Shown piece by piece: positions 1-5,459 of a stretch of 9,168 bases of DNA. Source of the stretch: UBA10649 sp964391765 (GTDB lineage: Bacteria > Actinomycetota > Actinomycetes > S36-B12). Positions within the stretch are counted from its first letter, which is position 1. Every line of letters begins with the position of its first letter. Below the pieces are notes generated by a model. That model did no database searches. It saw nothing but the letters and a program-made list of their open reading frames with translations, and was not told where the DNA came from. Made by a program: the position numbers and the translations under genes. The stretch spans positions 1-9,168 of the forward strand of contig CAYMNG010000097.1 in assembly GCA_964391765.1 (NCBI GenBank), in the 5' to 3' direction.

Positions 1-578
1 GGTTCTGGTGCTCGCGCGCGTTCGGCGCGCAGAAGCCGGCGATCCGCCGCCTGTGGCCGAAGGCCAGGCTGCGCAGCGACGTCTACTGGAAGCTCGTCGC
101 GCTGGACCGGCGCTACGGGTTCGCCGCCCGGGCCGACCGGCTGCGCGGGCGACCGGCCCGCGAGCCGGTCGTGCAGGACGTCGAGGTGCCGGCCGACCGC
201 CTGCCGGAGTTCTTGGACTTCTTCCACCGCGAGGTCGCGATCGAGCCGGTGTGGGTCTGCCCGTTGCGGCAACGTGACCGCAGCGCCCGCTGGCCGTTGT
301 ACGAGTTCGACCCCGAGGTGCTCTACGTCAACATCGGGTTCTGGTCGAGCGTCCCGCTGCCAGCCGGCGTCGACCCGGCCGAGGGACGCGTGAACCGTCG
401 GATCGAGCAGGTCGTGACCGACCTGGGCGGGCGCAAGTCGCTGTACTCGACGGCGTTCTACGGGCGCGAGGAGTTCTGGTCGATCTACGGCGGCACCGAG
501 TACGCGGCGCTGAAGGCCCACTACGATCCCGACGGCCGCTTGAAGGATCTCTACGCGAAGGTGGTGCAGCAACAGTGA
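1..578 (+). CDS. tmsA: FAD-dependent oxidoreductase, C-terminal part (TmsA/BfaA-like; DHCR24-like family), 5' truncated by the window
   Basis: The frame is open from base 3 to the TGA at 576-578, giving 191 residues with no start in view; the GTG at 171 is internal, because family-like sequence continues upstream of it (FWCSRAFG, LRSDVYWKLVALDRRYGF). The visible part matches the C-terminal half of FAD-binding oxidoreductases related to delta-24 sterol reductase: QDVEVP, an FFHRE segment followed by PVWVCPLR, then FYGREEFWSIYGG and a closing DPDGRLKDLYAKVV. The N-terminal FAD-binding domain lies outside the window. In actinobacteria such a gene next to a cyclopropane-synthase-like methyltransferase is the TmsA/BfaA reductase, which reduces the 10-methylene acyl intermediate to a 10-methyl chain. 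It overlaps the next gene by 4 bp (GTGA), so the two are probably co-transcribed and translationally coupled. The family call is firm; the tms assignment rests on the neighbour. Confidence 0.85.
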   Translation, partial: FWCSRAFGAQKPAIRRLWPKARLRSDVYWKLVALDRRYGFAARADRLRGRPAREPVVQDVEVPADRLPEFLDFFHREVAIEPVWVCPLRQRDRSARWPLYEFDPEVLYVNIGFWSSVPLPAGVDPAEGRVNRRIEQVVTDLGGRKSLYSTAFYGREEFWSIYGGTEYAALKAHYDPDGRLKDLYAKVVQQQ

Positions 579-1828
579 GGCTGGCCGACGCATTCTCGAT
601 GATCGTCCCCGCCGAGCGGGGGGTCGGCTTCCGCGCGTACGACGGGTCCGCCGCCGGCCCGGCCGACGCCGACACCGTCCTGGAGGTCCGTACGCGCCGC
701 GCGGTGGAGTACCTCGCCGCCGCACCGAACCAGCTCGGCCTGGCCCGCGCCTACGTCGGCGGGGACCTGGAGATCGTCGGCGACGCCTACACCGCGCTGA
801 GCCGGCTGTACCCGTTGCCGCTGGACCACCTGTCGTGGTCGGACAAGGTCGACCTCGTGCGCACGTTCGCGCCGTTCGCGTTCAAGCGCCCGGCCCCGCC
901 CGCCCTCGAGCGTCGCCAGCGCGGCCGCCGGCACTCCAAGGGGCGCGACGCCGACGCGATCCACCACCACTACGACGTCAGCAACCGGTTCTACTCCCTC
1001 GTCCTCGGCCCGTCCATGGCCTACACCTGCGCGGTGTTCCCGACCGCGGACGCGAGCTTGGAGGTCGCGCAGGACGAGAAGTTCGACCTCGTCTGCCGCA
1101 AGCTCGGTCTGCGGCCGGGGATGCGCCTGCTCGACGTCGGCTGCGGCTGGGGCGGGCTCGTGCTGCACGCGGTCAAGAACTACGGCGTGACCGCCATCGG
1201 CGTCACGCTGTCGCAGCAGCAGGCGCTGTGGGGCCGGACGGCGATCGAGGACGCCGGCCTGGGCGACGTCGCGCAGATCCGGTTCAGCGACTACCGGGAC
1301 GTGCCGGAGTCCGGCTTCGACGCGATCTCGTCCATCGGCCTGACCGAGCACATCGGCCGGGCGAACTACCCGTCGTACTTCTCGTTCCTGTACGGCAAGC
1401 TGCGCGACGAGGGGCGCATGCTCAACCACACGATCACGCGCCCCAGCGACGACTGGAAGTCCCACTTCCGCAACTCGTTCATCACCCGCTACGTGTTCCC
1501 CGACGGCGAGCTGTCCGGGCCGGCGCAGGTCATGACGGCGATGAACTCCGCCGGCTTCGAGATCCGGCACGAGGAGAACCTGCGCGAGCACTACGCGCTG
1601 ACGCTGCGGCACTGGTGCGAGAACCTCGAGTCGAACTGGGACGCGGCCGTCGCCGAGGGCGGGCTCGCCGTCGCGCGCGTATGGCGGCTGTACATGGCCG
1701 CCTCACGCCTGGGGTTCGACATCGACCAGATCCAGTTGCACCAGACGCTCGGGGTCAAGCTCGGCCCCGGCGGGTCGTCGGGCATGCCGCTGCGACCGGG
1801 TTTCGACCGGGCACCGGCCTTCGTCTAG
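575..1828 (+). CDS. tmsB: SAM-dependent fatty-acid methyltransferase (TmsB/BfaB-like; cyclopropane-fatty-acyl-phospholipid synthase family)
   Basis: A 417-residue member of the cyclopropane-fatty-acid synthase family. Visible motifs: HHHYDVSNRFY (130-140), YTCAVF (150-155), the SAM-binding motif LLDVGCGWGG (185-194), GLTEHIG (255-261), LNHTIT (283-288) and REHYALTLRHW (337-347). By position C152, E258, H285 and Y340 correspond to the bicarbonate-site residues known in E. coli Cfa (C139, E239, H266, Y317), so the active site looks intact. With the upstream flavin reductase it probably methylates C10 of an oleoyl chain in membrane phospholipid to a 10-methylene intermediate, which the reductase turns into 10-methylstearate (tuberculostearate); simple cyclopropanation is the alternative. 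The GTG start at 575 lies inside the tmsA stop and is preceded by AAGGTGG (558-564). The stop shares CTAG with the convergent ideR gene. Confidence 0.9.
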   Translation: MRLADAFSMIVPAERGVGFRAYDGSAAGPADADTVLEVRTRRAVEYLAAAPNQLGLARAYVGGDLEIVGDAYTALSRLYPLPLDHLSWSDKVDLVRTFAPFAFKRPAPPALERRQRGRRHSKGRDADAIHHHYDVSNRFYSLVLGPSMAYTCAVFPTADASLEVAQDEKFDLVCRKLGLRPGMRLLDVGCGWGGLVLHAVKNYGVTAIGVTLSQQQALWGRTAIEDAGLGDVAQIRFSDYRDVPESGFDAISSIGLTEHIGRANYPSYFSFLYGKLRDEGRMLNHTITRPSDDWKSHFRNSFITRYVFPDGELSGPAQVMTAMNSAGFEIRHEENLREHYALTLRHWCENLESNWDAAVAEGGLAVARVWRLYMAASRLGFDIDQIQLHQTLGVKLGPGGSSGMPLRPGFDRAPAFV

Positions 1829-2517
1829 ACCGCGGCCTCCACGAGCACGTGGACCGCGATGTCGTCGGGTAACTCGGCGTACTCGCTGGCACTGCCGACG
1901 TCGACGCCGCCGGGGACCCGGCGCGCCATGACCGCGGCACCGGGCATCGCCCCGATCCGCCGCAGGGTCGTCATCGCCGCGGCGTCGTCTTGGATCGGCT
2001 CCGCGATCCGGCGCACGATGAACCGGCGGACGGCCTCCTCGACGACGTCGGTCAACGGCGCGAACGGTCCGCCGGCGACGTCGTCGTGCGCCGACGCCGG
2101 TTCCAACTCGTCCAGTCCGGGGATCGGGTTGCCGTACGGCGAGGTCGTCGGGTGGTCGAGGATCTCCAGCAGCCGCTGTTCGACGGCCGCACTCATGACG
2201 TGCTCCCACCGGCACGCCTCCGCGTGGACGTCCTCCCACGGCAGGCCGAGGACGTCGACGAGCAGGCACTCGGCGAGCCGGTGCTTGCGCATGACCCGCG
2301 TCGCGGTCGCGCGGCCGTACGCGGTCAGTTCCAGGTGACGGTCCCCGGACACGACGACCAGTCCGTCTCGTTCCATCCGGCCGACGGTCTGCGAGACGGT
2401 CGGACCGCTTTGGCTCAGCCGCTCGGCGATCCGCGCGCGCATCGGGACGACCCCCTCCTCCTCGAGCTCGAAGATCGTGCGCAGGTACATCTCGGTCGTG
2501 TCGATCAGATCGCTCAC
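1825..2517 (-). CDS. ideR: Iron-dependent repressor IdeR (DtxR family)
   Basis: A 230-residue protein, the same length as mycobacterial IdeR and very similar to it from the first residues (DTTEMYLRTIFELEEEG). Order of parts: winged HTH DNA-binding domain (about 1-73, with RARIAERLSQSGPTVSQTV as helix-turn-helix), dimerisation and metal-binding domain (about 74-140, including RKHRLAE, WEDVHAEACRWEHVMS and PTTSPYGNPIPG), then a C-terminal SH3-like domain. All known metal ligands fall at the IdeR numbering: M10, C102, E105, H106 (primary site) and H79, E83, H98 (ancillary site). It should bind Fe(II) and then repress iron-uptake genes. The GTG at 2515-2517 is chosen because it gives the conserved N-terminus. 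C84, directly beside ligand E83, is an extra cysteine. A ZIP transporter lies upstream on the same strand, 153 bp away; tmsB converges on it. Confidence 0.95.
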   Translation of the reverse strand: MSDLIDTTEMYLRTIFELEEEGVVPMRARIAERLSQSGPTVSQTVGRMERDGLVVVSGDRHLELTAYGRATATRVMRKHRLAECLLVDVLGLPWEDVHAEACRWEHVMSAAVEQRLLEILDHPTTSPYGNPIPGLDELEPASAHDDVAGGPFAPLTDVVEEAVRRFIVRRIAEPIQDDAAAMTTLRRIGAMPGAAVMARRVPGGVDVGSASEYAELPDDIAVHVLVEAAV

Positions 2518-2555
2518 AGACAGGTCCCGCCGGCTCGAAGGTCGCGTGCCGATTC

Positions 2556-2561
2556 AGCATA
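2556..2561 (-). promoter_or_regulatory. Candidate -10 element for ideR
   Basis: On the minus strand this reads TATGCT, which fits the actinobacterial TANNNT -10 pattern, within the only AT-richer patch of the gap (2551-2565). It would start transcription near 2549 and leave a leader of about 30 nt before the GTG. The -35 region is poor (TTGGGG about 15 bp upstream). An 8-bp palindrome, GGGCGCCC (2572-2579), sits between the two hexamers. I see no convincing IdeR box here. Confidence 0.35.
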
Positions 2562-2613
2562 CCTACCCCCCGGGCGCCCCAACCGTTCTCGACCCGCCCC
2601 GAACGCCCGCCCC

Positions 2614-2652
2614 GGACCACGCCTGCGGACCACGCCGGCGGACCACATCGAG
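2614..2652. repeat. Three-copy 13-bp tandem repeat (GGACCAC units)
   Basis: GGACCAC occurs at 2614, 2627 and 2640, exactly 13 bp apart. Units one and two (GGACCACGCCTGC and GGACCACGCCGGC) differ at one base; the third keeps only the GGACCAC core. It fills the middle of the 153-bp gap between the ZIP gene stop and the ideR promoter candidate, outside any coding frame I accept. Its role is unknown: a binding-site array for a regulator of ideR or simple slippage are both possible. Confidence 0.7.
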
Positions 2653-2670
2653 CACGTCGACGGTGGGACC

Positions 2671-3420
2671 TCAGCCGAGGACGGCGGCGAGGACGAGTGA
2701 TCCGGTGAAGCCGGCGACGACCAGCAGCCCGGTCCACCAGCGTTCGACCTCGTAGGCCTCCGGCACCATCGTGTCGGCGATCATGGCCAGCAGCGCACCC
2801 GCGGCGAACGTCTGCGCCACTCCCATCCAGGTCGTGTCGTCCGTGCTGCTGATCTCGTGCCCGAACGCCGACGCGGCGGCGCTCGCGGCGATGACGACCG
2901 CCCACAGCCCGAGGGTCCGCGCGAGCGACCAGCCCCGGGCGCGCAGCCCGCTGGACGCGGCCATCCCCTCCGGCAGGTTCGCCAACGCGATGCCGACGAG
3001 CAGCGGGATGCTGACGACACCGTGCAGGACGCTCATCCCCAGCACGAGCGACTCCGGCACCCCGTCCAGCGTGCTGCCCAGGACCAGCGCGAACGGCTGG
3101 TCACGAGTCGTCGTCGCGTCGTCCTCGGCCGCGCCGCGGGTCGGGCGCTTGCGTCGACGACCGCCGAACCGCTCGATCGACCGACTGCCCAGGACGAAGG
3201 CCGCCGCACCGGCCAGCATCGATCCACCGACGAGCGGCGTGCTCACCGTCAGGTTCGCGTCCTCGACCAGGTCGTACGCCACCGATCCGATGAGCAGGCC
3301 GCTGCCAGCGGCCATGACGACGGCGACCAGCCGGGGTGTCGGCCGGACGACGTACGCCACGACCGCGCCGAGCGCGAGCGCCGCCGCCGCGAGCGCGCCA
3401 ATCCCGGCGGCGAGCAGCAT
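2671..3420 (-). CDS. ZIP-family divalent metal transporter
   Basis: A 249-residue membrane protein with about eight hydrophobic segments and a basic/acidic cytoplasmic loop (about 83-108, GGRRRKRPTRG then acidic residues), the usual ZIP plan. Signature helices: STLDGVPESLVLG (116-128), IALANLPEGMAASSG (144-158) and DTMVPEAYE (216-224). In classic ZIPs such as ZupT the first two read HNxPEG; here the histidine positions are Asp (D119) and Ala/Asn, while E123 and E151 remain. A ZIP subgroup with DG-PES is known, but its metal preference cannot be read from sequence. The ATG at 3418-3420 is preferred over the GTG at 3436-3438 (six residues more) because it fits the usual N-terminus and has a TTGACT hexamer 6 nt upstream. 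It lies upstream of ideR on the same strand, so iron, manganese or zinc under IdeR control is plausible but unproven. Confidence 0.88.
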   Translation of the reverse strand: MLLAAGIGALAAAALALGAVVAYVVRPTPRLVAVVMAAGSGLLIGSVAYDLVEDANLTVSTPLVGGSMLAGAAAFVLGSRSIERFGGRRRKRPTRGAAEDDATTTRDQPFALVLGSTLDGVPESLVLGMSVLHGVVSIPLLVGIALANLPEGMAASSGLRARGWSLARTLGLWAVVIAASAAASAFGHEISSTDDTTWMGVAQTFAAGALLAMIADTMVPEAYEVERWWTGLLVVAGFTGSLVLAAVLG

Positions 3421-3426
3421 GGCGAC

Positions 3427-3432
3427 AGTCAA
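3427..3432 (-). promoter_or_regulatory. Candidate leaderless -10 element for the ZIP gene
   Basis: Read on the minus strand this is TTGACT followed by 6 nt and then the ATG at 3420. The spacing equals that seen before the photolyase-like, parA and pdxH genes, and no Shine-Dalgarno sequence is present, so a leaderless transcript is likely. The second base is T rather than the preferred A, so the match is partial. Confidence 0.35.
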
Positions 3433-3467
3433 CCGCACGCCGGCCCCGCGTCCGGGGATCGACGTCG

Positions 3468-3473
3468 TACCGT
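3468..3473 (+). promoter_or_regulatory. Candidate leaderless -10 element for the photolyase-like gene
   Basis: TACCGT matches TANNNT and is followed by 6 nt (GGGCGC) and the GTG start at 3480, so transcription would begin at or next to the start codon. There is no Shine-Dalgarno sequence. It sits in the 59-bp divergent gap with the ZIP gene, downstream of a small hairpin (CCCCG at 3444-3448 pairing with CGGGG at 3453-3457). Confidence 0.5.
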
Positions 3474-3479
3474 GGGCGC

Positions 3480-4331
3480 GTGCCGACGATCGTCTGGTTC
3501 CGTCACGACCTGCGCCTGGCCGACAACCCGGCGTTGACCGCCGCCGTCGCCGCGGCGCGCGCCGACGGCGACGGCCGGGTCGTGCCGCTGTTCGTCGTCG
3601 ACCCGGCCCGCTGGGATGCGGCCAGCGCCGACGATCGCGCGTACCTCGTCGCGTCGCTGCGTGCGCTCGACGCGTCGATCGACGACGCGCTGCTGCTCCA
3701 GCACGGCCACCCGGTCGACGTCCTGCCCGCCCTCGTCCGGGCCACCGCGGCGACGAGCGTCCACGCGGCGGCGGCGGTCGACGCGGCCGAGGCCGCGCTC
3801 GACGCCACTGTCACCGCGAGGGTGGCGGTGCCGTTCGTGCGCACCGGGTCAGCGCATGCGGTTCCGCCGGAGCCCGTCGAGCCGGCGGGTGCGGTTCTGG
3901 CGGGGTCGGTTCCGACCGGGGCGGTCGGCGACGACCCGACCGACTTCGAGGCGCGGTACCGCGCGTGGCTGCGGGCCGGCTGGCCGCCGCCGACCCCGGT
4001 CCCGCACGGCGTCTGCTGGTGGCTGGCCGTCGAATGCCACGGCTACCCGGCACCCGGCCCGACGTCCGACCCGGACCCGGACCTCCGCCCGACGGCCGGC
4101 GAGGCAGCCGGCGAAGCGGCCGCGCTGCGCACGTGGGCGGTGCTTCGGGCCGACGCCCACGTCGACGCACTGGGCCTGGACACGCGAACGGATCGCCCCG
4201 ACGTCGCGCGGCTGGCCCGCCACCTGCGGCACGGCGAGATCCATCCCCGGACCCTGCTGGCCGACCTCGGCGACGGGGTGGCCGACGAGATCCTCCGGCG
4301 CGACCTGTGCCGACGGGAGCTGCGCACCTGA
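3480..4331 (+). CDS. Truncated photolyase/cryptochrome-like protein: antenna domain with only the start of the FAD domain
   Basis: The GTG at 3480 opens a 283-residue protein beginning PTIVWFRHDLRLADNPAL, the hallmark N-terminus of the DNA photolyase/cryptochrome family. Residues 1-125 form the Rossmann-like antenna domain. Residues 126-170 hold a low-complexity linker (AVPPEP, GAVLAG, SVPTGAVG) where photolyases normally carry a KVFTPF-type motif, then FEARYRAWLRAGW. Residues 207-283 follow the first helices of the FAD domain (GEAAALRTW, DRPDVARLARHLRHGEIHPRTLLADL), but the flavin phosphate-binding TSxLS motif reads VARLA. The protein stops at CRRELRT, where WREFY and roughly 170-200 more residues are expected. 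FAD binding and DNA repair are therefore unlikely. No photolyase sequence resumes in another frame downstream. It may be a decaying gene or a repurposed antenna-domain protein; the frame is uninterrupted and codon use matches its neighbours. parA starts 12 bp later. Confidence 0.75.
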   Translation: MPTIVWFRHDLRLADNPALTAAVAAARADGDGRVVPLFVVDPARWDAASADDRAYLVASLRALDASIDDALLLQHGHPVDVLPALVRATAATSVHAAAAVDAAEAALDATVTARVAVPFVRTGSAHAVPPEPVEPAGAVLAGSVPTGAVGDDPTDFEARYRAWLRAGWPPPTPVPHGVCWWLAVECHGYPAPGPTSDPDPDLRPTAGEAAGEAAALRTWAVLRADAHVDALGLDTRTDRPDVARLARHLRHGEIHPRTLLADLGDGVADEILRRDLCRRELRT

Positions 4332-4337
4332 CAAGAT
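4332..4337 (+). promoter_or_regulatory. Candidate leaderless -10 element for parA
   Basis: CAAGAT lies immediately after the photolyase-like stop codon and is followed by 6 nt (GGCCGC) and the ATG at 4344. It keeps the A and final T of TANNNT, and no Shine-Dalgarno sequence fits in the 12-bp gap. parA may therefore have its own promoter even though it is tightly packed behind the upstream gene. Confidence 0.4.
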
Positions 4338-4343
4338 GGCCGC

Positions 4344-5144
4344 ATGCCCGTCGTCGCCGTGTTGTCGATGAAGGGCGGCGTCGGCAAGACGAGCGTCGCC
4401 CTCGGGCTCGCGAGCGCGGCCTGGGACCGCGGCCAACGGGTCCTCGTCGTCGACCTCGACCCGCAGGCGAACGCGACGATGGCCCTGGACGCGACGGGCG
4501 CGTCGTTCACCACCAGCGACGTCCTCGCCGACGCACGGCCCGGGGTCGCGGCCGACGCGGTGACCGCGACCGGCTGGGGCGACCACGTCGACGTGATCGC
4601 GGCCGAACGCGGCCTCGAGCACCGGACGATCGCGTCCGGCCGCACGTCGGCACTGCGACTGCGCACGGCGCTGGCGACCCTCCCGCGGGCCTACGACCTC
4701 GTCGTCATCGACTGCCCACCGTCCCTGGGGGAACTGACGCGCAACGCGCTGTGCGCGGCGGACCGCGCGATCGTCGTCACCGAACCCAGCCACTTCGCCC
4801 TGCACGGCGCGAGCGAGGCGCTCGAGGCGATCGGCGTCGTCGCCGCGACCGCGAACCCGCGCCTGGCGCCGACGACGTTGCTGGTCAACCGGTTCCGGCC
4901 GGACGAACGCGAGCACGTGCTCAACGCCGAACGACTGGCCGCCGAACACGGATCGCTGGTCTACGACCCGCCGATCCCCGAGTGCGCCGGGATCCCGCAG
5001 TCCCAGCGTGCGGTCAGCCCGATCCACGCGTGGAACTCCCCGGGCTCCCGGGATGTCGCCGACATCATGGACGACCTGCTCGACGTCCTCGTCCCGCCAC
5101 CGAGCCCCGTGCCGCGGGTGTCCCTGCGGCGCTTCTTCACATGA
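4344..5144 (+). CDS. ParA-family ATPase (Soj/MinD-like, deviant Walker A)
   Basis: A 266-residue ATPase with the deviant Walker A loop KGGVGKT (10-16, signature lysine K10), the A' segment VVDLDPQANAT (35-45) and the Walker B segment VVIDCPPS (120-127), the full set for a ParA/MinD enzyme that dimerises on ATP and cycles on nucleoid DNA or membrane. There is no N-terminal helix-turn-helix, so it is not a type Ia autorepressor ParA. The C-terminus runs from IPQSQRAVSPIHAW through a Pro-rich linker (251-257) to a short basic-hydrophobic tail, VSLRRFFT, reminiscent of the MinD membrane-targeting tail but shorter. The 90-residue gene downstream overlaps it by 4 bp (ATGA), as in partition operons. 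The family is certain; the cargo (plasmid, chromosome locus or protein complex) is not known. No canonical ParB or parS sites are seen. Confidence 0.9.
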   Translation: MPVVAVLSMKGGVGKTSVALGLASAAWDRGQRVLVVDLDPQANATMALDATGASFTTSDVLADARPGVAADAVTATGWGDHVDVIAAERGLEHRTIASGRTSALRLRTALATLPRAYDLVVIDCPPSLGELTRNALCAADRAIVVTEPSHFALHGASEALEAIGVVAATANPRLAPTTLLVNRFRPDEREHVLNAERLAAEHGSLVYDPPIPECAGIPQSQRAVSPIHAWNSPGSRDVADIMDDLLDVLVPPPSPVPRVSLRRFFT

Positions 5145-5413
5145 CGCCCCCGGCCCGACCGCCGCTGCGCAAGGCCGACGACGCGGACGTGCACCCGATG
5201 CACGCGGCGTCGACGTCGACGTCGGCGCCGCTGCTGCGACCCGGGGCGACGACCGCCGACGCCGTGCTCGGTCCGCCGTCGGACCGCCCGGTCACGCTGT
5301 CGGTGACCGTGCCCAAGTCGCTGCGCAAGTCCGTGCGGGCCGAGGCCAAGCGCCGCGGGATCACCGTCGACGACGTCGTCGTCGAGGCGCTGCGCGAACG
5401 CACCCCCCGATAG
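5141..5413 (+). CDS. Small basic protein with ribbon-helix-helix-like C-terminus; probable ParA partner
   Basis: This 90-residue protein starts at an ATG overlapping the parA stop (ATGA), so it is translationally coupled to parA. Residues 1-50 are rich in Pro, Ala, Ser and Thr and look disordered, with a basic patch near the N-terminus (PPLRKADD). Residues 51-58 (VTLSVTVP) form a predicted beta strand, followed by two helices (about 59-73, KSLRKSVRAEAKRRG, and 75-87, TVDDVVVEALRER), the pattern of a ribbon-helix-helix DNA-binding domain. ParG- and omega-type centromere-binding proteins combine a flexible ParA-stimulating N-terminus with an RHH domain at about this size. From context I infer the DNA- or cargo-binding partner of the ParA. 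I do not recognise a named family, and an alternative is a VapB-like antitoxin fold, though no toxin gene follows. Confidence 0.75.
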   Translation: MTPPARPPLRKADDADVHPMHAASTSTSAPLLRPGATTADAVLGPPSDRPVTLSVTVPKSLRKSVRAEAKRRGITVDDVVVEALRERTPR

Positions 5414-5421
5414 GGCCGGTC

Positions 5422-5456
5422 CGGTCGGCGGTCCCGGGCCAGGCCGGTGCCGACCG
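5422..5456. terminator. GC-rich hairpin between convergent genes, probable bidirectional terminator
   Basis: CGGTCGGC (5422-5429) pairs perfectly with GCCGACCG (5449-5456) across a 19-nt loop, in the 46-bp gap between the stops of the small parA partner and the MFS gene. There is no T tract on either side, as is common for actinobacterial terminators. Position between two converging stops is the main support. Confidence 0.5.
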
Positions 5457-5459
5457 CGA

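Noticed and set aside
171..173. GTG at 171 as the start of the oxidoreductase gene
   Set aside because: The same frame stays open to the window edge and encodes family-like sequence upstream, so this GTG is an internal valine.
551..1612. 353-codon minus-strand frame opposite tmsB
   Set aside because: It is an antisense shadow; the plus strand encodes a methyltransferase with every family motif.
2545..2568. IdeR/DtxR box in front of ideR
   Set aside because: The minus strand has TAGGT followed by an AT-richer stretch, but aligned to the 19-bp TTAGGTTAGSCTAACCTAA consensus it matches only about half the positions and is not palindromic.
3436..3438. GTG as the ZIP start
   Set aside because: It would add six residues, has no Shine-Dalgarno or spaced -10 hexamer, and the ATG at 3418-3420 fits both the family N-terminus and the leaderless spacing. 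It cannot be fully excluded.
4332..4420. Frameshift rather than truncation at the end of the photolyase-like gene
   Set aside because: Neither of the other two plus-strand frames after 4331 shows WREFY or other FAD-domain sequence; one is parA and the other is low-complexity.
5208..5230. GTCGAC-type short repeat in the small parA-partner gene
   Set aside because: It encodes the Ser/Thr linker and reflects codon bias (TCG, ACG, GAC); the same pattern occurs throughout the window.
2771..5413. Very long plus-strand open frame (880 codons)
   Set aside because: Only its last 90 codons are real (the small gene at 5141). The rest is antisense to the ZIP gene or out of frame with the photolyase-like and parA genes, and its translation is Arg/Pro/Ala-rich low complexity, typical of shadow frames in GC-rich DNA.
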